A stretch of 64,000 nucleotides of DNA from Cohnella fermenti (GTDB lineage Bacteria > Bacillota > Bacilli > Paenibacillales > Paenibacillaceae), in the NCBI RefSeq assembly GCF_004801405.1, contig NZ_SSOB01000020.1, positions 1 to 64,000 of the forward strand. The letters are read 5' to 3'. Position 1 is the first letter of the stretch. Each line of letters starts with the position of its first letter. Both the position numbers and the translations under genes were made by a program. Below the pieces are notes generated by a model. The model had not been told where the DNA came from. It saw only the letters and a list, made by a program, of their open reading frames with translations, and did not search any database. Of the stretch, positions 16,656 through 26,174 are shown one piece after another.

Positions 16656-18407
16656 ATGTCCCTGTTCGGCATGCTAAGGCCTTATCGCCTTGCGATGATA
16701 ATCGCCGTTGCGCTTATGCTGTTCGAGGTGCTTGTGGAGGTGTGGCATCCGATCCTCCTCGGCAGAATCATCGACGATGGAGTCATCGGCGGGGACCGGG
16801 CAGCGATCGCGAAGTGGGGCGGGGCGATGATCGGCGTCTCCCTGCTCGGCTTCGTCTGCGGTATCGCGAATACGTTCTTCGCCGCCTATGCCAGCCACGG
16901 CTTCTCTGCCGATCTGAGGGAGCGGCTGTTCCACAAGACCCAGTTCGCCTCATTGTTCCATGTGCGTCGATTCTCCAATTCCGCCTGGAGCACTCGTCTG
17001 TCGAACGATGTGAATCAGGTGCAAACATCGGTATTCTTCGGGCTTCGCATGTTCCTAAGGGCTCCGCTGGTCGTGGCGATATCGCTGGCGCTTGCGTTCA
17101 CGGTGGACGCGAAGCTCTCCGTATGGATGATGGGGGCGACACCTCTGGTGTTGCTGGGGCTGTACGTGTCGATCCGCCGCGGGTTTGTCCTGTTCGGCTC
17201 TGCTCAGCGGGAGCTGGAGCGAACGAATGGCGTTGTTCGCGATAATCTGATCGGCATGCCGCTCATTCGGGCGTTCGCGCGCGACGACTCGGAGACGGAG
17301 CGGTTCGCCCAAGTCAATGAGAGCCTCCGGAAGCGGATGGGATCGGCGCTGCGGTTGTCGGAGATGACGATTCCGAGCGCCCTGCTGTTTATGAACCTGA
17401 TGATCGTCGCTATCGTCGCCTCGGCCGGAGGCCGGATACAATCGGGGGACCTCGGCATCGGCGCCGCGCTCGCGATGGTGCAGTACGGTGTCCGCATCTC
17501 CGGTTCCTTCACGTACATCTCGCTCATCATTACCAATGTCTCGCGGGCCAGAGCATCCTGGTCCCGAATCCGGGCGCTGCTGGCTGTCGAGCCGAGCGAA
17601 GCGGAGTCTCTCGGGAAAGCCGAAGGACGCCGGCCATTCGAGGGGCCGGAGGACTCGGGACGGCCTCTCGATATCTTCTTCGACAAGGTCTCGTTCCGCT
17701 ACCCGGACGCGGAGGAACCGGCTCTTGCCGAGCTGTCGTTCCGGATCGAAGCGGGACAGACGGTTGCAATTATGGGAGCGACGGGCGCGGGCAAGACGGC
17801 GTTCATGCAGTTGCTGCCTCGCGTTCACGAGCCGTCGGCGGGGACGATTGTTGTCGGCGGTCGGCCGCTCGGCGCATGGCCGCTGGCGCAACTGCGCGCC
17901 CGGATCGCCTATGTGCCGCAGCAATCGGTGCTGTTCTCGGGCACGATTCGCGACAATCTGCAATGGGGCAAGGCGGATGCGACAACCGACGAGCTTGTTG
18001 CTGCCGCGGCGGCAGCGCAGATTCATCAGCCGATCATGAGGATGCCGCAGCAATATGAGACGATGCTGGAGGCGGGTGGCCGCAATCTGTCCGGAGGGCA
18101 GAGGCAGCGATTGGCGATTGCCCGCGCGCTTGTCCGGAATTCCGGTCTGCTGCTGCTCGACGACAGCACCAGCGCTCTTGACGCGGAGACGGAGCGGGAG
18201 CTGCTTCGGGAGCTTCGCGCCAGGAAGGCGACAACGCTGCTGATTACGCAGAAGGTGTCCGCCGCTCGGGCAACGGATCGAATCCTTCTTCTTGAGGGAG
18301 GCAGACTGGCGGCGCAGGGCACTCACGAGGAATTGTACCGTACAAGCGAGCTCTACCGGCGAATCGTTGCATCCCAGAACAGGGAGGAGGCGACTTTGAA
18401 TGCCTAA
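16656..18407 (+). CDS. ABC exporter with fused membrane and ATPase domains, subunit 1
   Basis: A 583-residue type IV ABC exporter half-transporter: six membrane helices (about residues 15-300), then an ATPase with Walker A GATGAGKT, signature LSGGQRQRLAIARAL and Walker B LLLLDDSTSAL. The Walker B is followed by Asp-Ser where Glu is expected, so its ATP site may be degenerate, as in heterodimeric exporters. Homologues start near MSLFGMLRPY, so ATG 16656 is preferred, but GGAGG is unusually close (1-2 bases). The alternative GTG 16446 would add a 70-residue repeat-rich leader. The stop overlaps the next gene. Confidence 0.85.
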   Translation: MSLFGMLRPYRLAMIIAVALMLFEVLVEVWHPILLGRIIDDGVIGGDRAAIAKWGGAMIGVSLLGFVCGIANTFFAAYASHGFSADLRERLFHKTQFASLFHVRRFSNSAWSTRLSNDVNQVQTSVFFGLRMFLRAPLVVAISLALAFTVDAKLSVWMMGATPLVLLGLYVSIRRGFVLFGSAQRELERTNGVVRDNLIGMPLIRAFARDDSETERFAQVNESLRKRMGSALRLSEMTIPSALLFMNLMIVAIVASAGGRIQSGDLGIGAALAMVQYGVRISGSFTYISLIITNVSRARASWSRIRALLAVEPSEAESLGKAEGRRPFEGPEDSGRPLDIFFDKVSFRYPDAEEPALAELSFRIEAGQTVAIMGATGAGKTAFMQLLPRVHEPSAGTIVVGGRPLGAWPLAQLRARIAYVPQQSVLFSGTIRDNLQWGKADATTDELVAAAAAAQIHQPIMRMPQQYETMLEAGGRNLSGGQRQRLAIARALVRNSGLLLLDDSTSALDAETERELLRELRARKATTLLITQKVSAARATDRILLLEGGRLAAQGTHEELYRTSELYRRIVASQNREEATLNA

Positions 18408-20262
18408 ATGGCCGGATATAACCGCCCGGTATGGTCAGATTCCGTTGCTCCGACTTCCAAAGGGGACGGACCGGGAGACGGCGGCTTCGCCCGGCCGATC
18501 GGTTGCCGGCAAGCGATCTTCATCGAGCCTGGGGACGCTAAGGATCATCGGAGGTTATCTGCTGCGGAGCAAGGCGAGACTGTCGCTTGTCGCCGCAATG
18601 ATCGTTGTCTCTTCCACGCTTGGCGTCGCAGGTCCGTTCATGCTCGGCAATCTCGTGCAAACCTATCTCGTAGGCAAGAAGACCGAAGGCTTCGCGGAGG
18701 CGCTGACTCTTCTGGCCGCGGTATATATCGTGCAGACCGGCGCTGTTCTGCTGCAGAGCTACGCGATGATCGGCGCGGCCCAGCGTACGGTGGCCGACAT
18801 CAGGCGCGACTTGTTCGCCAAGCTGCATCGGACGGCCATGTCCGCGTATTCGGGCAAGAAGACCGGCGATCTGATGAGCCGGTTGACGAACGATATCGAT
18901 AATGTAAGCCAGACGCTCAGCGGAACTTGCCTCCAGGTGTCGTCAAGCCTGCTGACGTTCGCGGGCATGCTCGGGCTCATGCTATGGCTCGATGTGCGGC
19001 TTACGCTTATCAGTCTGGCGCTTATTCCCTTCATGTTCTGGAGCATGCGCTGGATCACAAGGCGAACCGGCAAGCTGTTCCGCGCGCAGCAGAAGGAGCT
19101 TGGCGGCATGGCGGGGTTCGTGGACGAGACGATCGCCGGCCAACTGATCGTCAAATCCTATGCGCAGGAGCGCAGGATGCTCGAGTCGTTCGGCGTTCTT
19201 AATCGCAAGGTGTCCATCTCTTCGTATTGGGCGCAGACGTACTCCGGATTCATTCCGAAGGTGTTCTTCGTCCTGAACAACCTCAGCTTCTCGATCATCG
19301 CCGCCTCCGGCAGCGTGCTCGCGCTTGGCAACCTTGTCACGATCGGAGCGATCGTTACCTTCATGGAATATGCCAGGCAGTTCACGCGTCCGTTGAACGA
19401 TCTCGCATCGCAGATCAATACGATGTTCGCGGCAATCGCGGGAGCGGAGCGGGCATTCGAATTGATGGGCGAAGAAGAAGAGGAGAGTGCAGGTGCTGCC
19501 GGGAAGACAAAGGCGGATCGGCTGCGCGGGGAGATTGAATTCGAAGATGTCGGCTTCGGCTACGAGCCGGGCCGGAGCATCTTGCGCGACATTCGCTTCG
19601 CCGTACGGCCCGGCCAGACGCTGGCTCTGGTCGGAGCGACGGGAGCGGGCAAGACGACGATCGCCCAACTGCTCGGAGGCTTCTACCGGTCGACGGTCGG
19701 GAAGGTTCGGATCGACGGAATCGACATCGGCGACTACGACCTTCGTTCCCTTCGCGGCAGAATGGCTTTTGTCCTGCAGGATTCGGTATTGTTCGAGATG
19801 TCCGTCAAGGACAATCTTCGCTATGGCAAGCCGAGCGCGAGCGACGAGGAGATCGAGGAGGCGGCGAGGAGGGCCGGCGCGCACGGCTTCATCTCCGCGC
19901 TTCCTTGCGGCTACGATACCATCGTCGGAGCGGAGAACAATCTCAGTCAGGGGCAAAGGCAGCTTCTGGCGATTGCGCGGGCGATTCTGGCGAATCCGGT
20001 CATCCTGGTGCTGGACGAAGCGACGAGCAGCATCGATACGGTCACCGAATCGAGCGTCCAGCAAGCGCTTCGCGGCCTGATGCAAGGACGTACGAATGTG
20101 ATTATCGCTCATCGGCTCAGCACGGTGCAGACGGCGGACCTTATCCTTGTGCTTGATGGGGGCAGGACGGTCGAGCAAGGCACGCACGAACAACTGACGG
20201 AGCGGAACGGCTACTATCGCCGCCTGCTTGATGCAAGCGGAAGCGCGGCTGTCGAGCCATGA
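18400..20262 (+). CDS. ABC exporter with fused membrane and ATPase domains, subunit 2
   Basis: A 620-residue partner exporter. The N-terminal ~45 residues are variable, six membrane helices follow, and the ATPase has Walker A GATGAGKT, signature LSQGQRQLLAIARAI and Walker B VILVLDEATSSIDT with the catalytic glutamate. Only this subunit appears fully competent, which fits a heterodimer with the preceding protein. The start ATG overlaps the upstream stop by eight bases. The operon context suggests export of a sulfur metabolite, a conjugate or a toxic by-product; the actual substrate cannot be seen. Confidence 0.87.
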   Translation: MPKWPDITARYGQIPLLRLPKGTDRETAASPGRSVAGKRSSSSLGTLRIIGGYLLRSKARLSLVAAMIVVSSTLGVAGPFMLGNLVQTYLVGKKTEGFAEALTLLAAVYIVQTGAVLLQSYAMIGAAQRTVADIRRDLFAKLHRTAMSAYSGKKTGDLMSRLTNDIDNVSQTLSGTCLQVSSSLLTFAGMLGLMLWLDVRLTLISLALIPFMFWSMRWITRRTGKLFRAQQKELGGMAGFVDETIAGQLIVKSYAQERRMLESFGVLNRKVSISSYWAQTYSGFIPKVFFVLNNLSFSIIAASGSVLALGNLVTIGAIVTFMEYARQFTRPLNDLASQINTMFAAIAGAERAFELMGEEEEESAGAAGKTKADRLRGEIEFEDVGFGYEPGRSILRDIRFAVRPGQTLALVGATGAGKTTIAQLLGGFYRSTVGKVRIDGIDIGDYDLRSLRGRMAFVLQDSVLFEMSVKDNLRYGKPSASDEEIEEAARRAGAHGFISALPCGYDTIVGAENNLSQGQRQLLAIARAILANPVILVLDEATSSIDTVTESSVQQALRGLMQGRTNVIIAHRLSTVQTADLILVLDGGRTVEQGTHEQLTERNGYYRRLLDASGSAAVEP

Positions 20263-20334
20263 GAACGGAAGACGATGCGTGAGCAACAGGTGAACGAGAA
20301 CAAGAGCTTACGGAGGCATTGAGGAGGAATTCAT

Positions 20335-21270
20335 ATGGCAGCGAGACGAGTGAACAGCATTACCGATCTCATTGGAGAGACGCCGGCCGTCCGGCTGAAC
20401 CGCTTGACCAGCGAAGGGGACGCCGAGGTTTACGTGAAGCTGGAGTACTTCAACCCGAGCGGCAGCCTGAAGGATCGCGCCGCTTACAATCTGATCGTCG
20501 AAGCCGAGAAGTCGGGTCGGCTGAAGCCGGGAGCGACCATTATCGAGCCGACGAGCGGCAATACCGGCATCGGTCTTGCGATGAATGCGGCAGCCAAGGG
20601 CTACAGGCTCATCATCACGATGCCGTCCAATGCGACGAAGGAGCGCATCAATATCCTGAAGGCGTACGGTGCGGAAGTCGTGCTGACGCCGTCCGGCGAG
20701 CGCATGTCCGGCTCGATCCGCAAGGCGCTGGAACTGCAGCGCCAGATTCCGGGCAGCTTCGTGCCGCAGCAGTTCGAGAACCCGGCGAACCCGGCCATTC
20801 ACCGGACGACGACGGCGCTCGAGATTCTTGAGCAGATGGACGGACAGCTCGATTGTTTCATCGCGCCGGCGGGCACCGGCGGGACGATTACGGGCACGGG
20901 CGAAGTGCTAAGGGAGGCGCTGCCGGATATCCGGATCGTCGTCATCGAGCCGCAGGGCTCGCCGGTGCTGTCCGGCGGCAAGCCGGGCCCGCACAAGCTG
21001 ATCGGCGCGGGTCCCGGCTTCATCCCCGGCGTCATCAACCAGAGCGTGTACGACGAGATCGTGCAGGTGTCGGATGCCGACGCGGTGAAGATGGCGCGCC
21101 AGCTTGCGATCTTCGAGGGCATTCTCGTCGGTCCGTCCTCCGGAGCGGCGGTCTGGACGGCGCTGCGGGAAGCGCGGCGGCTCGGCTCCGGCAAGCGGGT
21201 GCTGTGCATCGCTCCCGACAACGGAGAACGTTATCTGAGCTCCGACGTGTTCGACGACGACAATCGGTGA
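20335..21270 (+). CDS. cysK: Cysteine synthase (O-acetylserine sulfhydrylase)
   Basis: A 311-residue PLP enzyme joining O-acetylserine and sulfide to make cysteine. Lys46 in SGSLKDRAAYN is the PLP lysine, TSGNTGIGLA binds the cofactor phosphate or substrate, and AGTGGTITGTGE is the glycine-rich phosphate loop. The length is that of CysK/CysM. GAGGAGG precedes the ATG. Its place after the monooxygenases gives the operon an obvious end product: sulfide or sulfite released upstream is fixed as cysteine. Confidence 0.93.
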   Translation: MAARRVNSITDLIGETPAVRLNRLTSEGDAEVYVKLEYFNPSGSLKDRAAYNLIVEAEKSGRLKPGATIIEPTSGNTGIGLAMNAAAKGYRLIITMPSNATKERINILKAYGAEVVLTPSGERMSGSIRKALELQRQIPGSFVPQQFENPANPAIHRTTTALEILEQMDGQLDCFIAPAGTGGTITGTGEVLREALPDIRIVVIEPQGSPVLSGGKPGPHKLIGAGPGFIPGVINQSVYDEIVQVSDADAVKMARQLAIFEGILVGPSSGAAVWTALREARRLGSGKRVLCIAPDNGERYLSSDVFDDDNR

Positions 21271-21318
21271 CCGCGAGACAGGACAAGAAATAAGATGCGC
21301 AGAACGGGGGAGCCTCCA

Positions 21319-22929
21319 ATGACATTCGATCCGCATTATCATCCGTACCCTTCCTATCGAACGCCCGCCTATGCCCGCAAGGGGATGGTCGCCACGTCGC
21401 AGCCGCTCGCCGCGCAGGCGGGGCTTGATATCCTCAAGCTCGGCGGCAACGCAGTGGACGCGGCGATTGCCGCCGCGGCCGCCTTGACCGTCGTCGAGCC
21501 TTGCTCCAACGGCATCGGAGGGGATGCGTTCGCCCTGGTCTGGGCGAACGGCCGGCTGCACGGGCTGAACGCCAGCGGCCCCGCGCCGCGCTCCATCTCG
21601 GTCGAGGCGGTGAAGCGGGCCGGGCACGACGTCATGCCCAGCTACGGCGCGCTGCCCGTGACCGTGCCGGGGGCGCCGGCCGCCTGGGCGGAGCTGTCGC
21701 GCCGCTTCGGGAGGCTGCCGCTCGCGGAAGCGTTGAAGCCCGCGATCCGCTATGCGGAGGAGGGCTATCCGGTGTCGCCGACGGCGGCGTATCATTGGCG
21801 CAAGTCGTTCGAGCTGTATCGGGGCGCGCTGCAGGGGGCGGAGTTCGCGAACTGGTTCGAGACGTTCGCGCCAGGCGGCCGGCCGCCTGGCGCCGGGGAG
21901 CTGTGGGCGTCGCCGGCTCATGCCCGGACGCTGGAGCTCATCGGCAAGAGCGAAGCGGAGGCGTTCTATCGCGGCGAGTTGGCCGGCCGAATCGCCTCGT
22001 TCGTTCGGGAGGCCGGAGGGTTCCTGGGAGAGGAGGATCTGGCCGCCTTCCGTCCCGAGTGGGTGGAGCCGATCGGCGTGAAGTATCGAGGATATGAGGT
22101 ATGGGAGCTGCCGCCGAACGGCCAGGGGCTCGTTGCGCTGCTGGCGCTTAATGTGCTCAAGGGCTTCGAGCAGCTTCGCCCCGGCGATGCCGCCACGTAC
22201 CACAAGCAGATCGAGGCGATGAAGCTGGCCTTCGCGGACGGCAAACGGTATGTGACCGATCCGCTCTATATGAAGGAAGACATAGGGGCATTGCTGTCGG
22301 ACGAATATGCGGCGGGAAGACGCGCCCTGATCGGCGAACTGGCCGGTCTGCCCGACGCGGGGAAGCCGAAGGGCGGAGGCACCGTCTACCTGGCCGCAGC
22401 GGACGGGGAAGGCGGGATGGTATCGTTCATCCAGAGCAACTACATGCAGTTCGGCTCCGGCCTTGTTGTGCCGGGCACCGGCATCGCGCTCCAGAACCGG
22501 GGCCGCGACTTCTCGCTGGAGGAGGGCGCCGCGAACCGGCTGGAGCCGGGCAAGCGCACGTATCATACGATCATCCCCGGCTTCCTGACGAAGGGAGGAG
22601 CGCCGGTCGGCCCGTTCGGCGTCATGGGCGGCATTATGCAGCCGCAGGGCCACGTCCAGGCGATCATGAACCTGATCGACTTCGGCCTGCATCCGCAGGC
22701 GGCGCTCGACGCTCCGCGCTGGCAGTGGACGAACGACCGGACCGTGCTGGTCGAGCCCGGCTTCCCGGCCGCGATTGCGCAGGCGCTGGCCCGCCGGGGC
22801 CACGACATTCGCATCGCGCTCGAATCCGGCTCCTTCGGCCGGGGACAGATCATCCTGCGCGACCCGGAATCGGGCGTCCTGTGCGGCGGCACCGATTCGC
22901 GGACGGACGGCGTCGTTGCGGCGTGGTAG
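21319..22929 (+). CDS. ggt: Gamma-glutamyltransferase family protein
   Basis: A 536-residue member of the Ntn-hydrolase gamma-glutamyltransferase family, which removes the glutamyl group from glutathione and gamma-glutamyl conjugates. The N-terminal block GMVATSQPLAAQAGLDILKLGGNAVDAAIAA is typical. The expected autocleavage nucleophile is Thr355 in KGGGTVYLAAADGEG, but the usual second threonine pair of classical GGT is absent. There is no signal peptide, so it is probably cytoplasmic, like YwrD-type proteins. ATG 21319 follows GGGGGAG. Last gene of the operon; it suggests sulfur recovery from gamma-glutamyl thiols. Confidence 0.88.
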   Translation: MTFDPHYHPYPSYRTPAYARKGMVATSQPLAAQAGLDILKLGGNAVDAAIAAAAALTVVEPCSNGIGGDAFALVWANGRLHGLNASGPAPRSISVEAVKRAGHDVMPSYGALPVTVPGAPAAWAELSRRFGRLPLAEALKPAIRYAEEGYPVSPTAAYHWRKSFELYRGALQGAEFANWFETFAPGGRPPGAGELWASPAHARTLELIGKSEAEAFYRGELAGRIASFVREAGGFLGEEDLAAFRPEWVEPIGVKYRGYEVWELPPNGQGLVALLALNVLKGFEQLRPGDAATYHKQIEAMKLAFADGKRYVTDPLYMKEDIGALLSDEYAAGRRALIGELAGLPDAGKPKGGGTVYLAAADGEGGMVSFIQSNYMQFGSGLVVPGTGIALQNRGRDFSLEEGAANRLEPGKRTYHTIIPGFLTKGGAPVGPFGVMGGIMQPQGHVQAIMNLIDFGLHPQAALDAPRWQWTNDRTVLVEPGFPAAIAQALARRGHDIRIALESGSFGRGQIILRDPESGVLCGGTDSRTDGVVAAW

Positions 22930-22994
22930 AGAAAGGGAAAGAGAAAGAGGAAGAGGAAGAGAAAGAGGAAGAGGAAGAGAAAGAGGAAGAGCCG
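22930..22994 (+). repeat. Purine-only GAGGAA/GAAAGA tandem tract
   Basis: Directly after the ggt stop codon: about 60 nt almost purely A and G, built from GAGGAA and GAGAAA hexamers. It ends before a CCGTTGG sequence. Confidence 0.85.
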
Positions 22995-23106
22995 TTGGAC
23001 AGCGAGGAAGGGACGGTCCTGCGTCCGACGGAGCTTCAGCGTACAGACAAACAAGGCTATTGCCGGGGCCGGGCATCTCGTCGGACTCGCCGGATACGAG
23101 GAATGT

Positions 23107-23276
23107 ATGTGAAATATCACATTCGAGCGTCGCGATAACGGGCAGGTTGGACGATTCTATGTGAAAAATAGCCTATATAGAGAAAATTCCGGCTCCCGTT
23201 GCCGCATGTATGCTAAAAATCACATAAAACGCCGAGATCGCGGCTCATTCAAACCGATGAATGTGAAAAACCGCAT
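23107..23276 (+). repeat. Palindrome array A4
   Basis: Four units start at 23107, 23159, 23210 and 23261 (52, 51, 51): ATGTGAAATATCACAT, ATGTGAAAAATAGCCT, ATGCTAAAAATCACAT, ATGTGAAAAACCGCAT. It lies between the convergent ggt operon and the leftward dehydrogenase cluster. The rest of this gap (23277-23640) shows a 15-bp CTGCACCGTCTCCCC duplication near 23396-23430 and no gene. Confidence 0.9.
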
Positions 23277-23649
23277 AAAATCGCAAAAGAGCCGGCGGAT
23301 CAGAGGGCAAAATGGGCTCACGGAGCGGGAGAGGAGCGCCGCGCACCACGCCTAGAGATCAGCTTGCCAGGCATCGGGTACGCGGCACTTCCTCCCCTGC
23401 ACCGTCTCCCCCTGCACCGTCTCCCCCTGCGCCTTCGCCACCTCTGGAGGCATTAGGTCTCCTCACCCGCTCGTTCAGGAGGGGAAGGAGTGGGGATCAC
23501 CCGGCGGCGGTCGGGCTGCGGCGAAACTCCAAGAGGTTCCTGAGCCGTGCGGAGAAGAGGCATAAACGCGCAGAAGGGGGGATAGCGCCTTGCTGCATTA
23601 CGCTGGAGTCGATGGATAGGAGGACAACATAAGTGATGCTCAAAAGAAA

Positions 23650-23673
23650 GTCACGGGGTGGATTCCCCGTGAC
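23650..23673 (-). terminator. Terminator of the leftward LLM/SDR/dehydrogenase cluster
   Basis: GTCACGGGG, a 6-base loop, CCCCGTGAC. Read on the minus strand it is followed by TTTCTTTT. Confidence 0.8.
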
Positions 23674-23716
23674 CGGTGAATAGGCTCGCATAAACGGATA
23701 CGCTCGCACTCAAAGG

Positions 23717-23737
23717 ACGCCGTTAGGCGTTTTTCTT
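23717..23737 (+). terminator. Small rho-independent terminator facing right
   Basis: ACGCC-GTTA-GGCGT followed by TTTTCTT. It would stop any transcript reading rightward through array A4 from the ggt operon. Confidence 0.65.
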
Positions 23738-23840
23738 AATCTGCGAGCAGAGGATGTCCCGGCAGAGGCTGGGCTCGTCGCGGGGAAGTCGGAGTTGAGC
23801 GTGAATCATTCCGCTGCCGATTCCACTCCGTCCATTCAAT

Positions 23841-24794
23841 CTACAGCGTTCGAAGCGGCCTGCCGTCCAGGAAGCTTCTTATATTGTCTACCGCCTGCGC
23901 GAAGAAGACGCGATAAGCCTCCTCCGTCACATAGCCGATATGCGGCGTTGCCAACACATTGGCCAGGGAGCGGTAGGGATGGGAGGGCGGCAGCGGTTCG
24001 ATGTCATAGACGTCGAGCCCGGCCCCGGCGATTCGGCCGTTCCTCAGCGTGTCGATGAGAGCCTCCTGATCGACAATCGGCGCGCGGGAGGTGTTGATCA
24101 GATAGGCGGAAGGCTTAAGCAGAGACAACTCTCGCGGTCCGAGCAATCCCCGTGTGCGCTCGCTCAGGACGAGATGAATGGATACAAAATCGCTTTCCGA
24201 CAGCAATTCGTCCTTGGCCGCATATCGGACTCCAACCTCCGCTGCCCTCTCGGCCGTGAGATTCTGACTCCAGGCGGCTACCTCCATTCCGAAGGCTTGT
24301 CCAACCTTGGCTACCTGGCTCCCGATTCGTCCCAGTCCAAGGAGGCCAAGCCGCTTGCCGTATAAATCGACGCCGATCGTGCTCTGCCACCTGCCGTTTC
24401 GTCTGAGAGCCTCGTTCTCCGCTGTCAAGGAGCGGGCAAGCCCGAGAAGCAGCGCCCACGTCAGCTCGGCTGTTCCTGCGCCGGCACCGCCGGTTCCGCT
24501 AACGACCACGCCGTGAGCGGCGGCGGCAGCCAGATCAATGGAGGCATTGCGCATGCCGGTCGTGACGAGCAGTCTCAGCTTCGGCAGGCGAGCGAAGAGC
24601 GAGGCGGGGAACGGCGTGCGCTCGCGCATGATCACGATGATCGGGAAGTCCTGCAGCTTCTCGGCCAGCTCCCGCTCGTCCTCCGTATGCTCCCGATAAA
24701 CGACAGGCTCCACACGATCCTCCAACTCCGACCAATCGGCGAACGACAGCGCAACGTTCTGATAGTCGTCCAATATCGCGCAACGCAGCTTCAT
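23841..24794 (-). CDS. D-isomer-specific 2-hydroxyacid dehydrogenase family protein
   Basis: A 317-residue NAD(P)-dependent dehydrogenase of the phosphoglycerate/hydroxypyruvate type. The Rossmann motif LGLGRIGSQV is near residue 148, the catalytic Arg lies in LINTSRAPIVDQ, and the catalytic His in LATPHIGYV. Family length is normal. It overlaps the upstream monooxygenase gene by ATGA, so the two are coupled. The substrate is unknown; in this cluster it may process an alpha-keto or hydroxy acid released by the monooxygenase. Confidence 0.87.
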   Translation of the reverse strand: MKLRCAILDDYQNVALSFADWSELEDRVEPVVYREHTEDERELAEKLQDFPIIVIMRERTPFPASLFARLPKLRLLVTTGMRNASIDLAAAAAHGVVVSGTGGAGAGTAELTWALLLGLARSLTAENEALRRNGRWQSTIGVDLYGKRLGLLGLGRIGSQVAKVGQAFGMEVAAWSQNLTAERAAEVGVRYAAKDELLSESDFVSIHLVLSERTRGLLGPRELSLLKPSAYLINTSRAPIVDQEALIDTLRNGRIAGAGLDVYDIEPLPPSHPYRSLANVLATPHIGYVTEEAYRVFFAQAVDNIRSFLDGRPLRTL

Positions 24795-26146
24795 GCGAGG
24801 CCTCCTTCCGTTCTCGACTTCAAGGCGTTCTCCACGTGTTTCAGTCCCAAGCGATCCCGGAGCGTCTCGCCTTCGTAAGCCTCCCGGAACAGGCCGCGAT
24901 TCTGCAGCTCGGGCACGACTTTAGCGACGAACGCTTCCAATCCGGCGGGGAAAAGATGGGGCATCAGGTTGAAGCCGTCCGCTCCCCGTTCCCGGAACCA
25001 CGACTCCATGCGATCGGCAACCTGAATCGCGGAGCCGGTCACTGTCATATGGCCGTGCCCGGCGGCGCTTCTGGCGGCCAACTGTCTAAGCGTCATTCCC
25101 TCGGCCCGCGCGGCCTCCATATAGACGGCGCTCCGGCTCGTAATTCCCGACGTCAACTGGCGATAAGGAATCGCCTTGTCCAGCGGCACCGGATCGTCGA
25201 GGTCGTAATCGTTCAGATCGACGGCGAACCACTCGGACAGCTTGGCAAGCAAGCTTCTCTCGTTCGCCAGAGCGCCGAACTCGCGTTCGATCTCCTTCGC
25301 CTCGGCCTCCGTGTCCGCGACGATAGGGGCGAGGCCCGGAATGACCAGCAATTGCTTCGTCTGCCTGCCGTACCTGGACATTCGGGATTTGACATCGGCA
25401 TAGAAGCGCTTGGCCTCCGCCAGCGTCTGCTGCGCGCAGAATACGACGTCCGCCGTTCGCGCGGCCAGCTCGATTCCGGGATTGGAGGCTCCGGCCTGGA
25501 CAATCACGGGATGACCCTGCGGCGGACGCTGGACGTTCAGCGGGCCCTGCAGCTTCAAGTGCTGGCCGTCGAATCGGATCTCCCTTGGCTTGCTGCGGGA
25601 GAATGGCTCGTCCGCGCTCAGGTCCAGCTCGTCGCCCTCATGCTCCCAACTGTCCCACAGCAGCTTGACGGCCTCGACGAATTCACCCGCGATCTCATAG
25701 CGGACGGAGGGCTCGGGGTATTCCTTCGCGAGGAATCGTTCCGCCACGGAATGCGAGCTGGTGACGACGTTCCAAGCGCTTCGGCCTCCGCTGATATGAT
25801 CCAAGGAGGCGAACTTGCGGGCTACATGATAAGGTTCATGGTAAGACGTATCCACAGTCGCAATAAATCCGAGATGCCGGGTAAGGGCTGCCAGAGCCGA
25901 GACCAGTGTAATCGGCTCCAACCGCCGCGCAGGTCCGGCAATGGCGTAGCTGTCGGCGATGAAGGCCGCGTCGAACAAGCCGCGTTCCGCGATGCGTACA
26001 ATCTCGGCATAATATTCAAGGCTCAGATCCTGCAGCGGCTTCGCCTGGGAATGCTTCCAAGCGGCCTCGTGATGGCCGCTTCCGCGCAAGACGACATTGA
26101 GATGCAGCTTCTCGGATGTGTCTCTCATTCCTTCTTTGTCTCTCAT
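24791..26146 (-). CDS. NtaA/SnaA/DszA-family FMNH2-dependent monooxygenase, copy 3
   Basis: A 451-residue luciferase-like monooxygenase from the same family as the pair at 12898-15631 but clearly diverged (for example ASLDHISGGRSAWNVVTS and GPLNVQRPPQGHPVIVQAG). Two in-frame starts exist, ATG 26146 and ATG 26128, inside an exact duplication of GAAGGAATGAGAGACA; homologues would fit the second, but AAGGAG suits the first. It sits between an SDR and a D-2-hydroxyacid dehydrogenase, a three-step oxidation cassette that may attack another organosulfur or organonitrogen compound. Confidence 0.87.
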   Translation of the reverse strand: MRDKEGMRDTSEKLHLNVVLRGSGHHEAAWKHSQAKPLQDLSLEYYAEIVRIAERGLFDAAFIADSYAIAGPARRLEPITLVSALAALTRHLGFIATVDTSYHEPYHVARKFASLDHISGGRSAWNVVTSSHSVAERFLAKEYPEPSVRYEIAGEFVEAVKLLWDSWEHEGDELDLSADEPFSRSKPREIRFDGQHLKLQGPLNVQRPPQGHPVIVQAGASNPGIELAARTADVVFCAQQTLAEAKRFYADVKSRMSRYGRQTKQLLVIPGLAPIVADTEAEAKEIEREFGALANERSLLAKLSEWFAVDLNDYDLDDPVPLDKAIPYRQLTSGITSRSAVYMEAARAEGMTLRQLAARSAAGHGHMTVTGSAIQVADRMESWFRERGADGFNLMPHLFPAGLEAFVAKVVPELQNRGLFREAYEGETLRDRLGLKHVENALKSRTEGGLA

Positions 26147-26174
26147 TCCTTCGTTCGCTCCTTATTCGGCAGGA

